Source: an uncultured Collinsella sp. (lineage in GTDB: Bacteria > Actinomycetota > Coriobacteriia > Coriobacteriales > Coriobacteriaceae). Taken from it: a stretch of 64,000 nt of DNA. Where the stretch lies: positions 62,001-126,000 of the forward strand of contig CALEBN010000068.1 of assembly GCA_937943045.1 (NCBI GenBank). The letters are read 5' to 3'. Of this stretch, positions 54,326 to 61,942 are shown piece after piece. The position numbers were made by a program, and so were the translations under genes. The notes beneath the pieces were generated by a model, which saw only the letters and a list, made by a program, of their open reading frames with translations, was not told where the DNA came from and made no database searches. Positions within the stretch are counted from its first letter, which is position 1. Each line of letters begins with the position of its first letter.

Positions 54326-54483
54326 GCGTTTTGGGCGGAGATGCGCAACAGAATCGCGCCATTTGGATAAATACGCTTGTGGTTTCTTTAAAGACGCCTT
54401 AAACGCCGCTGAATATCTTTGGAAAGAAATGCCTGCTCGGTATTATGCTGCTCGTATATGAACGGTAGCAGTCAGGAGACCAC

Positions 54484-55581
54484 GTGCGAAACAACGCATC
54501 GCGGGACGAGTATATGCCGCAGCATAGCAGCAGATATGAGACGAAGGGCACGTCTTCGCGTGGCCTTGCCGACGCTCGCGTCCGCGTGACGAAGATTGCC
54601 GCCATTGGGATGCTAACGTTGGCGATTATTATCCTCGGAATTACCGCCAAAACCTACGCGTCGGAGCGAATGGCACACTCAGATGCGTCAACGGTACAGA
54701 CGCAAAACGAGAAGGTTTCAAAGTCCAAAGCGTCGGCAGATCTCAAGACGAGACTTTCGAAGGCGGACTTCAACGATATCCCTTCGGGTGATACCGTTCA
54801 GACCTTCTCGTTGGTAGATAACAAGACTCCTGCCTTGGAGGATGAGAGCCTTGCCTTGCTCCAGGATGCCCTGAGTCGGGCGCAGGAGCTAGGCGATGTG
54901 GGCGTGGTGTTCTACGACCTGTCAAGCGGCAAGGGCGTGACGTATAACCCCGATGTCGAGGTTTACGGCGCGAGTAGCTACAAGGCGCTCTATGCGTTGT
55001 ACATCTGCGAATTTCTGGTCGAGACGGGTCAGGTTTCACTCGATGATTCCCTTGGCACCTATGGTGGCTACAACATGGGTTGGCAGACGGTGCGCGACCT
55101 GATCGAGGCCGCGATCGTTAATTCGGACAACGATTCGTTTATTGCGTTACGCGCGGCGTTTGACCGTGTCGGTTACGAGGATTGGATTGCCAGTCTTGGC
55201 ATCGATTACGATACCGCACTCGATCCGATGAGTGATTTTCCCACCTATTGCCCGCGCACCTCGGCCAAGTTGTGGCGCGAGATGAGCGAGTATTTGAGCT
55301 GTGGCAGTGAGGCCTCCCAGTGGTTATCTGAACTGCTGTCATCAACATCGCGCTCATTTATCCGTGATGGGATTGCCGACGAGCAGGTTTTGGTGCGCAA
55401 CAAGGCAGGTTGGATTAGCGAGGATGGTTGCTATTCGACATGCGATGCGGGCCTCATCGACATCGATGGCCGTACCTATGTCATGAGCGTCATGACATCG
55501 ATGCCATCGAGCGACCGTTCGAGCGAGGTTACGGCTGCGATTGCAAAGGCTCTGTTTGATACGCGAGCTGCACTGGCTTAG
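54484..55581 (+). CDS. Membrane-anchored serine hydrolase, class A beta-lactamase-like
   Basis: The 365-residue protein starts at GTG 54484 behind AGGAG. One span lies near residues 36-56; the rest is outside. The penicillin-recognising fold is shown by S-x-x-K in GASSYKALYAL, S-D-N in NSDNDSF and K-x-G in NKAGW, at the right order and spacing. It could act on peptidoglycan precursors or beta-lactams. A Ser/Lys linker (about 60-95) precedes the domain. Resistance cannot be claimed from sequence. The AT-rich start region suggests its own promoter. Confidence 0.8.
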   Translation: MRNNASRDEYMPQHSSRYETKGTSSRGLADARVRVTKIAAIGMLTLAIIILGITAKTYASERMAHSDASTVQTQNEKVSKSKASADLKTRLSKADFNDIPSGDTVQTFSLVDNKTPALEDESLALLQDALSRAQELGDVGVVFYDLSSGKGVTYNPDVEVYGASSYKALYALYICEFLVETGQVSLDDSLGTYGGYNMGWQTVRDLIEAAIVNSDNDSFIALRAAFDRVGYEDWIASLGIDYDTALDPMSDFPTYCPRTSAKLWREMSEYLSCGSEASQWLSELLSSTSRSFIRDGIADEQVLVRNKAGWISEDGCYSTCDAGLIDIDGRTYVMSVMTSMPSSDRSSEVTAAIAKALFDTRAALA

Positions 55582-55659
55582 CGTGTTCGTTTGGCGAGGT
55601 CAAACAAAATGCTGGTACCATACCTTGGTTGAGAATTTCGTATAGGTTTGGGGAATGGT

Positions 55660-56400
55660 ATGGCTACCATCGCGATTATCGGTGCGCTCGAAAAAGAGAT
55701 CATGCAGATTAAGGAAGAGCTGAGCGACGTTTGCGAGGCACGGGAGGCAGGCTTGACCGTTGTGAGCGGTGAGCTCGACGGCCTGACAGTTGTCGCCACA
55801 ACGGCGGGCATGGGCACGGTGAACGCCGCCGCTGCAACACAGCACCTCATTAGCAAGTATGCTCCGCAGGCTGTTGTGTTTTCGGGCATTGCGGGCGGTT
55901 TGAACCCCAAGCTCCATATCGACGACGTGGTCATTGGCAAACGCCTACGCTATCTGGATACCGATACCGCGCTTATCGCCGAGTCCGCACCGGGGCTCGA
56001 GGAGTTTGGCTCGACGCCCGCGCTGGTCGATATTGCCGCCGACGCGCTTGCTGAGCGTGGGTTTGTTGACGCTTCGAAAAATGCAGTCGCTTCGAACGAG
56101 GGCACCAAGCAGTTCCTGGTCGGCACGATTGCCACGGGTAACCGCTTTGTGACGGGCGCCACCATGCGCAATGACGCTATCGAGGCGACGCATGCCGATT
56201 GTGTCGGCATGGAGGGCGCGGCAATTGCCCATGTCGCAACCAAAAATGGTGTCGATTGCCTGGTGTTGCGCGCTATCAGCGATAATTGTGACGAGGCGTA
56301 CGATGCAATTTGCGAGCGCGAGTTCGATCTGTTCGAGTACGCGCGTGTCGCAAGTGACATCACGCTCGATATCGTCCGCCGCATTGCCGCTGCGCAATAG
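55660..56400 (+). CDS. mtnN: 5'-methylthioadenosine/S-adenosylhomocysteine nucleosidase
   Basis: This 246-residue nucleosidase starts IAIIGALEKEI with the family Glu, has FSGIAGGLNPKLHIDDVVIG, the specificity segment VGMEGAAIAHVA (Met-Glu for ribose) and the catalytic Asp in ISDNCDE. It removes adenine from MTA and SAH, recycling products of SAM enzymes, including radical SAM chemistry that forms 5'-deoxyadenosine. GGGGA precedes ATG 55660. It is followed closely by engB. Confidence 0.92.
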   Translation: MATIAIIGALEKEIMQIKEELSDVCEAREAGLTVVSGELDGLTVVATTAGMGTVNAAAATQHLISKYAPQAVVFSGIAGGLNPKLHIDDVVIGKRLRYLDTDTALIAESAPGLEEFGSTPALVDIAADALAERGFVDASKNAVASNEGTKQFLVGTIATGNRFVTGATMRNDAIEATHADCVGMEGAAIAHVATKNGVDCLVLRAISDNCDEAYDAICEREFDLFEYARVASDITLDIVRRIAAAQ

Positions 56401-56438
56401 CGCGTCTATTTGTAAGAACCTACGACCAAGGAGCGTCC

Positions 56439-57029
56439 ATGGCCGATTCCATTAACTACCAGCTTGCCAAGTTCGTCGCCAGCTATGGCAAGGTTTCGCA
56501 GATTCCCGAGTCCACCTGCCCCGAGGTGAGCTTTGTCGGCCGCTCCAACGTGGGTAAGTCGTCGATTATGAACAAGCTCTTTGGCCGCAAGAACCTAGTC
56601 AAGGTTTCCAGTACGCCGGGCAAGACGAGCAACATCAACTTCTTTGAGGCCGATGACGTGCATTTCGTGGACCTGCCGGGTTACGGTTTCGCCCGTCGCT
56701 CCAAGGCCGAGCGCGACCGCTGGGCCGAGCTTATCGGCGACTTTTTCGACTCCGAGCGCAGCTTTAACTTGGTCGTCTCGCTGGTGGACATTCGTCACGA
56801 TCCCAGCAAGCTCGATCATGACATGATCGACTACCTGCAGGGCAATGAGTTCAACTTTATCGTCTGCCTCACCAAGGCCGACAAGCTCAGTCGCACCCAG
56901 CAGGCCCGCCAGGCAGCAGCTATCAAAAAGCAGCTCAACGTCCCGGCCGAAAACGTGATCATCACAAGCTCCCAGACCGGTACCGGCATCGACGAACTAA
57001 AAAAGCGCATCGCCGAGGCTTGCCTCTAA
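56439..57029 (+). CDS. engB: Ribosome biogenesis GTP-binding protein EngB/YsxC
   Basis: This 196-residue GTPase has G1 GRSNVGKSS, switch region TPGKTSNINF, G3 DLPGYG, G4 TKAD and G5 SSQTG. YsxC/YihA proteins help assemble the large ribosomal subunit. AAGGAGCG precedes the ATG, 38 bp after mtnN, so the two share an operon. A clean terminator follows. Confidence 0.95.
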   Translation: MADSINYQLAKFVASYGKVSQIPESTCPEVSFVGRSNVGKSSIMNKLFGRKNLVKVSSTPGKTSNINFFEADDVHFVDLPGYGFARRSKAERDRWAELIGDFFDSERSFNLVVSLVDIRHDPSKLDHDMIDYLQGNEFNFIVCLTKADKLSRTQQARQAAAIKKQLNVPAENVIITSSQTGTGIDELKKRIAEACL

Positions 57030-57060
57030 TCAGGCCTAACCTTTCAAAAGCCCCTATCTG

Positions 57061-57083
57061 TATCACCTCAGTGATAGTTTTTT
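57061..57083 (+). terminator. Rho-independent terminator of engB
   Basis: TATCAC-CTCA-GTGATA is followed by GTTTTTT, 31 bp after the stop. Confidence 0.85.
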
Positions 57084-57111
57084 AGGAGACCTAGGTATTC
57101 AATACGCGCTT

Positions 57112-57330
57112 ATGAGTGAGCGTGCGTTTTCAGCGATTACATTCTGCGATTGGAGGCAGGCTTTGGGATTTGAGTGTTATCCCAAACGCTTTGGGCGAGA
57201 GCAGAACGCGCGGCGCAAGTACTTGGATACGGTAAACGGATTTGACTCTGATGGTGTCGACATTAGGGATTTGATGGCAGGGAGGGTTGATTTGAATGAT
57301 CCAAGAGTTAACGGATTGTGGGCCGAGTAG
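57112..57330 (+). CDS. Small hypothetical protein, 72 residues, paired with an HTH gene
   Basis: The frame ends inside the next gene (35-bp overlap), so the two are probably translated together. It contains FGREQNARRKYLDTVNGFDS and DIRDLMAGRVDLNDPRVNG; no family is recognised. The start ATG has no clear ribosome binding site, so the N-terminus may differ. It may be the tail of a larger lost gene. Base composition is more AT-rich than in the flanking housekeeping genes. Confidence 0.5.
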   Translation: MSERAFSAITFCDWRQALGFECYPKRFGREQNARRKYLDTVNGFDSDGVDIRDLMAGRVDLNDPRVNGLWAE

Positions 57331-57994
57331 GACATACCCCGTCTACTACCTCGAGGATGCAATGAACAACCTCGGCGACTGCTTTGACTATGCCGTTAAC
57401 GATTATGGGGCAGAAGGATCGGAAGTTGCTGAACTCTTTTGCCTGAGCGGCGTAGCTCGCGAGTTCGAACGCGGCAACGCATGGGTAGTGTCGGGAAAAT
57501 CGGGCGTTGAGCTATTCGCGCTTATCGCCGAAAGGTTGGGCTATCAATCAAGGCCGATGCCAAATCGAACCTACCGATTCGAAAAGACACCGGAATATTG
57601 GACAGGCTGGATATTGGCATACCTTCAGTGGCGCCTAGGGGAGTCTTTCGAAGATTTGCTGCATGTCGTTCCATTTGATGTGCTGCGCAGTCTGTACTAC
57701 CCTTGGCATGAAGCCTCGGAGGAACGCGTGGCTCGCCTCGTCTGCGATATGGCGAAAAAAGCGTCCAGGCAAACAAAACTTGCGTTAGCAAGAAAGAAGC
57801 TTAAGAAAACCCAACAAGACCTGGCATACGAATCAGGCGTATCGCTCCGCTCAATCCAAATGTACGAACAGCGCCAACGAAACATCAACGAAGCCTCGGT
57901 AACAACCGTAAGAGCTATAGCAAATACCCTCCACTGTAACATCGAAGACCTCCTAGAACCAGTCTTCGAATACAAAGAAACCAGCGCAGCCTAA
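57296..57994 (+). CDS. Protein with C-terminal XRE-type helix-turn-helix
   Basis: This 232-residue protein has a GGGAGGG about 8 bp before the ATG. Residues 15-125 form a conserved-looking domain of unknown function (YYLEDAMNNLGDCFDYAVND, SGVAREFERGN, EYWTGWILAYLQWRLG) known to me only as a companion of small helix-turn-helix modules in gut Clostridia and Coriobacteria. Residues 160-225 are an XRE-type helix-turn-helix (TQQDLAYESGVSLRSIQMYE). The overlap with the upstream small gene resembles a toxin-antitoxin pair, but neither partner can be named. Adenine-rich codons at the 3' end suggest transfer. Confidence 0.7.
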   Translation: MIQELTDCGPSRTYPVYYLEDAMNNLGDCFDYAVNDYGAEGSEVAELFCLSGVAREFERGNAWVVSGKSGVELFALIAERLGYQSRPMPNRTYRFEKTPEYWTGWILAYLQWRLGESFEDLLHVVPFDVLRSLYYPWHEASEERVARLVCDMAKKASRQTKLALARKKLKKTQQDLAYESGVSLRSIQMYEQRQRNINEASVTTVRAIANTLHCNIEDLLEPVFEYKETSAA

Positions 57995-58141
57995 ACCAAT
58001 ATATTGCCAAGGTTTGTATCTAGTAAGCGCTCCTTACCAGCAAGAGTCCCTACCAATAGATAGCGGCTTAAAGGGCCGAAATCGTATGAATGGCATTGCG
58101 ACTTCCAAATGGGTGACTGCTGCTGAAAAGCTATAGAAATA

Positions 58142-58161
58142 GGGGCCGATTTAACGGCCCC
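58142..58161 (-). terminator. Terminator of the small membrane/secreted protein pair
   Basis: GGGGCCG-N6-CGGCCCC on the minus strand is followed by TATTTCT. It lies 35 bp after the 34-residue gene. Confidence 0.65.
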
Positions 58162-58195
58162 AAGCATCGCATAAATGGCATATACGTTTTATCAA

Positions 58196-58300
58196 CTATT
58201 TCTTGTTTTTAACCCATTTGCAGATACGCCAAATAAGCACTCCGACGAGAATCCAAACGAGAGCGATCATAATGTCTGAGCGTGCAGGAATTGGGATCAT
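58196..58300 (-). CDS. 34-residue single-span membrane microprotein
   Basis: The frame reads MIPIPARSDIM, then a hydrophobic helix IALVWILVGVLIW, then a basic tail WVKNKK and a stop. GAGGAAG lies 6 bp before the ATG. It is 24 bp downstream of the secreted protein gene on the same strand and ends just before a terminator, so it is a plausible second cistron. It is too short for routine gene calling. Confidence 0.6.
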   Translation of the reverse strand: MIPIPARSDIMIALVWILVGVLIWRICKWVKNKK

Positions 58301-58324
58301 TGAACTTCCTCAATTGATGTGAGT

Positions 58325-58840
58325 CTAGTTTGCATAGGTGTGGAGCGTGCTGCCTTCCATGGTCGCTTGCAACACGGCGATACCGGACGTCATCCCCATC
58401 GATTCATAGTTGAGTCGATATGTCGCCTGTTTCGAGTTCCATATAAAGGACTCGTTAGTTACCGTACAGCCGATAGTCGTATAGTTTTGTCCCCAAGCGC
58501 TGGTAATGAGCGAGTTCGCTATCTTGATCTTGAATTCGCGATAAATAAAAGGACTGTTGTAATAGATAGTCCAAGTTCCAGATGCGTTGTTGTAGTAACT
58601 GTCCCATATCAGGCTGGGTTCATTGGTTTTTTTAATTCCTATTACTGCAACGGTCCCATCCTTAAGCTTGATTTGATGAGACTGCTCGGGACCTTTCGTT
58701 AAATCAAAATCTTGGGTTGCGCCAGAAATTGCGACAGCATCGCTTTCTGCAGCATAAGCAGTCGAAGGGCTAAACGAGAAACATATCGGTAATATCAAAA
58801 GTATCGAGAGGAAAAACGAAGCTTTGAGTGTGCGTAACAC
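58325..58840 (-). CDS. Secreted protein of unknown function, DUF5626-like pattern
   Basis: The start is set at GTG 58840, because GGAGGTGGTC stands at the right distance before it and overlaps the upstream ATG at 58855. The 171-residue product begins with a signal peptide (Lys, then LSILLILPICFSFSPSTAYA and a cleavage-like site). The mature part is beta-rich (GTWTIYYNSPFIYREFKIKI, ATYRLNYESMGMTSGI), which resembles secreted DUF5626-type proteins; this is a recollection, not a search. The codons are AT-rich compared with the neighbours. It is followed by the 34-residue microprotein. Confidence 0.65.
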   Translation of the reverse strand: MLRTLKASFFLSILLILPICFSFSPSTAYAAESDAVAISGATQDFDLTKGPEQSHQIKLKDGTVAVIGIKKTNEPSLIWDSYYNNASGTWTIYYNSPFIYREFKIKIANSLITSAWGQNYTTIGCTVTNESFIWNSKQATYRLNYESMGMTSGIAVLQATMEGSTLHTYAN

Positions 58841-58980
58841 TTTGACCACCTCCATACTGCGATGCCTAGTTAAATAGTAGCATAGATAAACAGTTTATTA
58901 TGTAACCTAAAAAGCCCCTATCTGCCCGGCGCCCCTTCAAAGCGTGGGTCCCTGTAGACATCCTCAGCAAGGTAAACGCA

Positions 58981-59025
58981 GGGATGGTCGGGGTGTTCCC
59001 CTCAAAATTATTCCGCAGCGCGAAG
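58981..59025 (-). repeat. Half copy of the conserved-motif hairpin
   Basis: On the minus strand GGCCTTCGCGCTGCGGAATA is followed by ATTTTGAGGGG. It matches the right half of copy 1 (GGCCTTCGCGCTGCGGAATG then ATTTTGG), but the left half is missing. It lies about 75 bp beyond the full copy at 59098-59214. Confidence 0.55.
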
Positions 59026-59097
59026 GCCTCTCGTCTGTGGCTCCGTTGGAGCACAAGATTAAATCAGCGAATGCGATTATCCTGTCGAGGCTGCGCA

Positions 59098-59214
59098 GGC
59101 CCCCTTGGGGCTTCCCCTGAAAACAATCCGCAGATCGAATTGCCCCGTCGCGCGAAGCACACGACGGGGCAATTCATGATCGAGGACGTTTTCAGGGGAA
59201 GCCCCAAGGGGGCC
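59098..59214 (-). ncRNA. Long structured hairpin, copy 3 of the conserved-motif family
   Basis: Arms 59098-59123 and 59189-59214 pair perfectly over 26 bp. Read on the minus strand, CGTCCTCG-AT-CATG faces CG-AT-CTGCGGATTG around an inner 13-bp stem (AATTGCCCCGTCG). The two-base AT/AT pair again keeps complementarity. It begins 23 bp after the thrB stop, in the thrB direction, the same placement as copies 1 and 2. Confidence 0.68.
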
Positions 59215-59237
59215 GGTGAGAGCAATGAGGCAGGGCG

Positions 59238-60119
59238 CTACAGGTATTCGATCTGGGCGCCTTCCGTGTCGCACGTCAGAATGTGCGTGTCGCACTTGGG
59301 GAACTGCTCGCGCAGCTTGACCTGCAAGAACTTTGCCACGATGGTATCGTCGGTCACAGCCATAAGGGTCGAGCCCGAACCGCTGATCCAGATGGTCTTG
59401 GCACCGCCGTTAAGGCAGGTGTCGCGCACGGCGTTGTAGTCGGGAATCAGACGGCGACGATAGGGTTCCTGGATGCGGTCGTCATTGGCGGCGGCAATCA
59501 GGTCGAGGTCACCAGTCTCCAAGCCGCGCGTCATACCGGCGATGCGGCCCATCTGCCACACGGCGGTGGAGAGCGGAATCTCCTGCGGCACGACCTTGCG
59601 CGCCTCGCTCGTATGTACCTCGTAGGGCGGAATCACGGTAATAAAACGCAAGCGATCGCTCACCTCGTAGCGCAGGCATTGGGGGAGCGAATCGGTCGGC
59701 GTAAAGGAGCAGACGGCGCCGCCAAGGATGGCGGGAGCGACGTTATCGGGATGCCCCTCGACCTCGGTGGCGATGCGGACGAGCTCGGCACGGTCGACGG
59801 TGTGGCCTGTCAGTGCGGCGGCGGCCATAATGCCGGCGACGACGCAGGTGGAGCTGGAACCCAGGCCGCGGGCGACGGGCACGTCGGTCTGAATGTCGAT
59901 GGCAACGGGAAAAGCCGGCTCGCCCCAGGCGGCCAGAGCATCGACAAAGCTCACATAGACCAGGTTATTCTCGTTTTGGAACTCCTCGGGGCAGCCCGTG
60001 ATGGTGAGCTTGTTGGCGCGCTCGAAGGTGAAGTGCGAGTAGAGGCTGACGGCCATGCCGAGGGTGTCGTAGCCAATGCCTAGGTTGGCGCTGGTTGCTG
60101 GGACGGTGATCTTGATCAT
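59238..60119 (-). CDS. thrB: Homoserine kinase
   Basis: This 293-residue GHMP kinase starts IKITVPATSANLGIGYDTLG, with the ATP loop VPVARGLGSSST and EGHPDNVAPAILGG. It makes O-phosphohomoserine for ThrC. ATG 60119 follows AGGAGG. It lies downstream of thrC on the same strand, but a terminator and a long hairpin stand between, so it may also be expressed on its own. Confidence 0.94.
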   Translation of the reverse strand: MIKITVPATSANLGIGYDTLGMAVSLYSHFTFERANKLTITGCPEEFQNENNLVYVSFVDALAAWGEPAFPVAIDIQTDVPVARGLGSSSTCVVAGIMAAAALTGHTVDRAELVRIATEVEGHPDNVAPAILGGAVCSFTPTDSLPQCLRYEVSDRLRFITVIPPYEVHTSEARKVVPQEIPLSTAVWQMGRIAGMTRGLETGDLDLIAAANDDRIQEPYRRRLIPDYNAVRDTCLNGGAKTIWISGSGSTLMAVTDDTIVAKFLQVKLREQFPKCDTHILTCDTEGAQIEYL

Positions 60120-60133
60120 GTGGGTCCTCCTGG

Positions 60134-60245
60134 GCGGGTCTGGCCGTTTAGTTCGCTGCTCGGGCAGTCCTGGCTCGCTCGGAAAGCACATTAAGTGCTT
60201 TCCGGCTCGTGCGGAACTCGCGACGAACTAAACGGCCAGACCCGC
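60134..60245 (-). ncRNA. Long structured hairpin in front of thrB
   Basis: Arms 60134-60155 and 60224-60245 pair perfectly over 22 bp, with an inner 9-bp stem (GGAAAGCAC with GTGCTTTCC). The internal sides differ from the other three copies but keep GTCCT on one side and TGCGGAA on the other. It ends 2 bp before the AGGAGG of thrB, so if transcribed it forms the thrB leader. It may be a distant member of the same family. Confidence 0.5.
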
Positions 60246-60271
60246 TCGCGTGCTCGTCATCATCCCGAAAG

Positions 60272-60308
60272 CTAAATAAAAAGAAGGTGCGCCGGCTTGC
60301 GCCGGCGC
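60272..60308 (-). terminator. Terminator of thrC
   Basis: On the minus strand GCGCCGGC-GCAA-GCCGGCGC is followed by ACCTTCTTTTTATTT, 12 bp after the thrC stop. Confidence 0.82.
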
Positions 60309-60320
60309 TTAATAAGGGGT

Positions 60321-61838
60321 TTAGTTGGTTGCCATCTTTTTTGCAGCCTGCTCTACGTAGCTGGCCATCTCGTCGACGTCGCAGACGTCTTCGAAGCGGA
60401 CGGGCTTGGACTCGAGTTCGGCGAGCTGTGCCGGTGCGATCGTATTGGTGGCCTGCTCGAGCACGCGCATGGCTTCAAAATCATCCTCGGGAACGTCGAG
60501 GCCCAGGGCGTCGCAGCAGGCGCGCGGGAACTTGTAAGGGCTGGCGGTCGAAAGCAGCACGCGGGCCTTGGCGTCCTCGGCGGGGGCGACCTGCTCAAAG
60601 ACGTGATAGCCGCAGGCGGTGTGCGGGTCGATCACGTAGCCGTTCGCGTCCCAGCAGCTCTTGATGGCAGCGCGAACCTCGTCTTCGCTGGCCCAACCGC
60701 AGCCAAAGACGCTCTGAATTTTTGCCAGCAGGTCGGCGGGAACCTCGTAGCGACCAGTCTGTGCCAACTGCTCCATAAGGCCGGCAACGAGCTCGCAGTC
60801 GCCATCGGACAGGAAGTACAGCATGCGTTCCAGGTTGGAGCTGATGAGGATGTCCATCGACGGCGAGATGGTCGTGAAGAACGGACGGTTGCGGTCGTAG
60901 ACGCCGGTGGTCAAGAAGTCGGCGAGCACGTTGTTCTTGTCGCTCGCGACGATGAGCTTGGCGACGGGCAGACCCATACGCTTGGCATAGTAGCCGGCCA
61001 GGATATCGCCAAAGTTGCCGGTCGGTACGCAGAACTCCACGGCGTCGCCGGCCTCGATGGCGCCGGCGCGCAGCAGCTGCGCATAGGCGGCAAAGTAGTA
61101 GACGACCTGCGGTACCAGACGGCCGACATTGATGGAGTTAGCGCTCGAAAGCACCGTGCCAGCGGCCTCCAGGCGCTCGGCAAGCTCCTTATCGGCAAAG
61201 ATGCGCTTGACGGCACTCTGGGCGTCGTCGAAGTTGCCGCGGATGCCGCAGACGGCGACGTTGTCGCCCTCCTGCGTGGACATCTGCAGGTTCTGCACGC
61301 GGCTGACCTTGCCCTCGGGATAAAAGACGGTAATGCCCGTGCCCAGAGCATCGGCAAAACCAGCGAGTGCGGCCTTGCCCGTGTCGCCAGACGTGGCGGT
61401 GACGATCATGATGCGCTCGGCGCCGCCGTCCTTGGCAGAGGTGCGGGCCATCAGACGGGGGAGCATCTGCAGGGCGACGTCCTTGAAGGCGCTCGTGGGG
61501 CCGCCAAAGAGCTCCATCACATAGGTCTGAGGGGCGTCGGCGCCCGGTGCGGCGTCGAGTTTGACGAGCGGCGTAACCTCTCCACTCGCGAACGTGCCGC
61601 GGTATGCCTCGTCGACACACGCCGAAATTTCTTCGGCCGTGTAATCATTCAGTAACATTCCCAACACATCTTGAGCGATTTCAAAGTACGATTTATCTGC
61701 AAGCGAGCTGATATCGACCTGCTGGGTGCCGAGCTCGTCCGAGACAAACAAACCCCCGTCGGGAGCGATGCCGGTGCGGATTGCCACCTTACTTGAGCAC
61801 GATAAAGTGCGTCCTCGTGTACTATGATAAGTTCCCAT
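60321..61838 (-). CDS. thrC: Threonine synthase
   Basis: This 505-residue PLP enzyme has the Lys in GPTSAFKDVALQ, the phosphate loop TATSGDTGKAAL and PTGNFGDILAGY. Its length and split pattern match the long (ThrC class II) threonine synthases. It converts O-phosphohomoserine to threonine. The ATG at 61838 (MGTYHSTRG) is chosen on family similarity and an upstream GAGGAGC; the frame extends 15 codons further without support. It is divergent from lysC. Confidence 0.93.
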   Translation of the reverse strand: MGTYHSTRGRTLSCSSKVAIRTGIAPDGGLFVSDELGTQQVDISSLADKSYFEIAQDVLGMLLNDYTAEEISACVDEAYRGTFASGEVTPLVKLDAAPGADAPQTYVMELFGGPTSAFKDVALQMLPRLMARTSAKDGGAERIMIVTATSGDTGKAALAGFADALGTGITVFYPEGKVSRVQNLQMSTQEGDNVAVCGIRGNFDDAQSAVKRIFADKELAERLEAAGTVLSSANSINVGRLVPQVVYYFAAYAQLLRAGAIEAGDAVEFCVPTGNFGDILAGYYAKRMGLPVAKLIVASDKNNVLADFLTTGVYDRNRPFFTTISPSMDILISSNLERMLYFLSDGDCELVAGLMEQLAQTGRYEVPADLLAKIQSVFGCGWASEDEVRAAIKSCWDANGYVIDPHTACGYHVFEQVAPAEDAKARVLLSTASPYKFPRACCDALGLDVPEDDFEAMRVLEQATNTIAPAQLAELESKPVRFEDVCDVDEMASYVEQAAKKMATN

Positions 61839-61942
61839 ATAACACTGCTCCTCGGATGCCTTGGTCCCAATCGGTGAAACCATGGTATCAGAGCGCGCAA
61901 AATAGGTTCGCAGAGGCTTTTTAGAAAGGTAACCTCCAGCCC

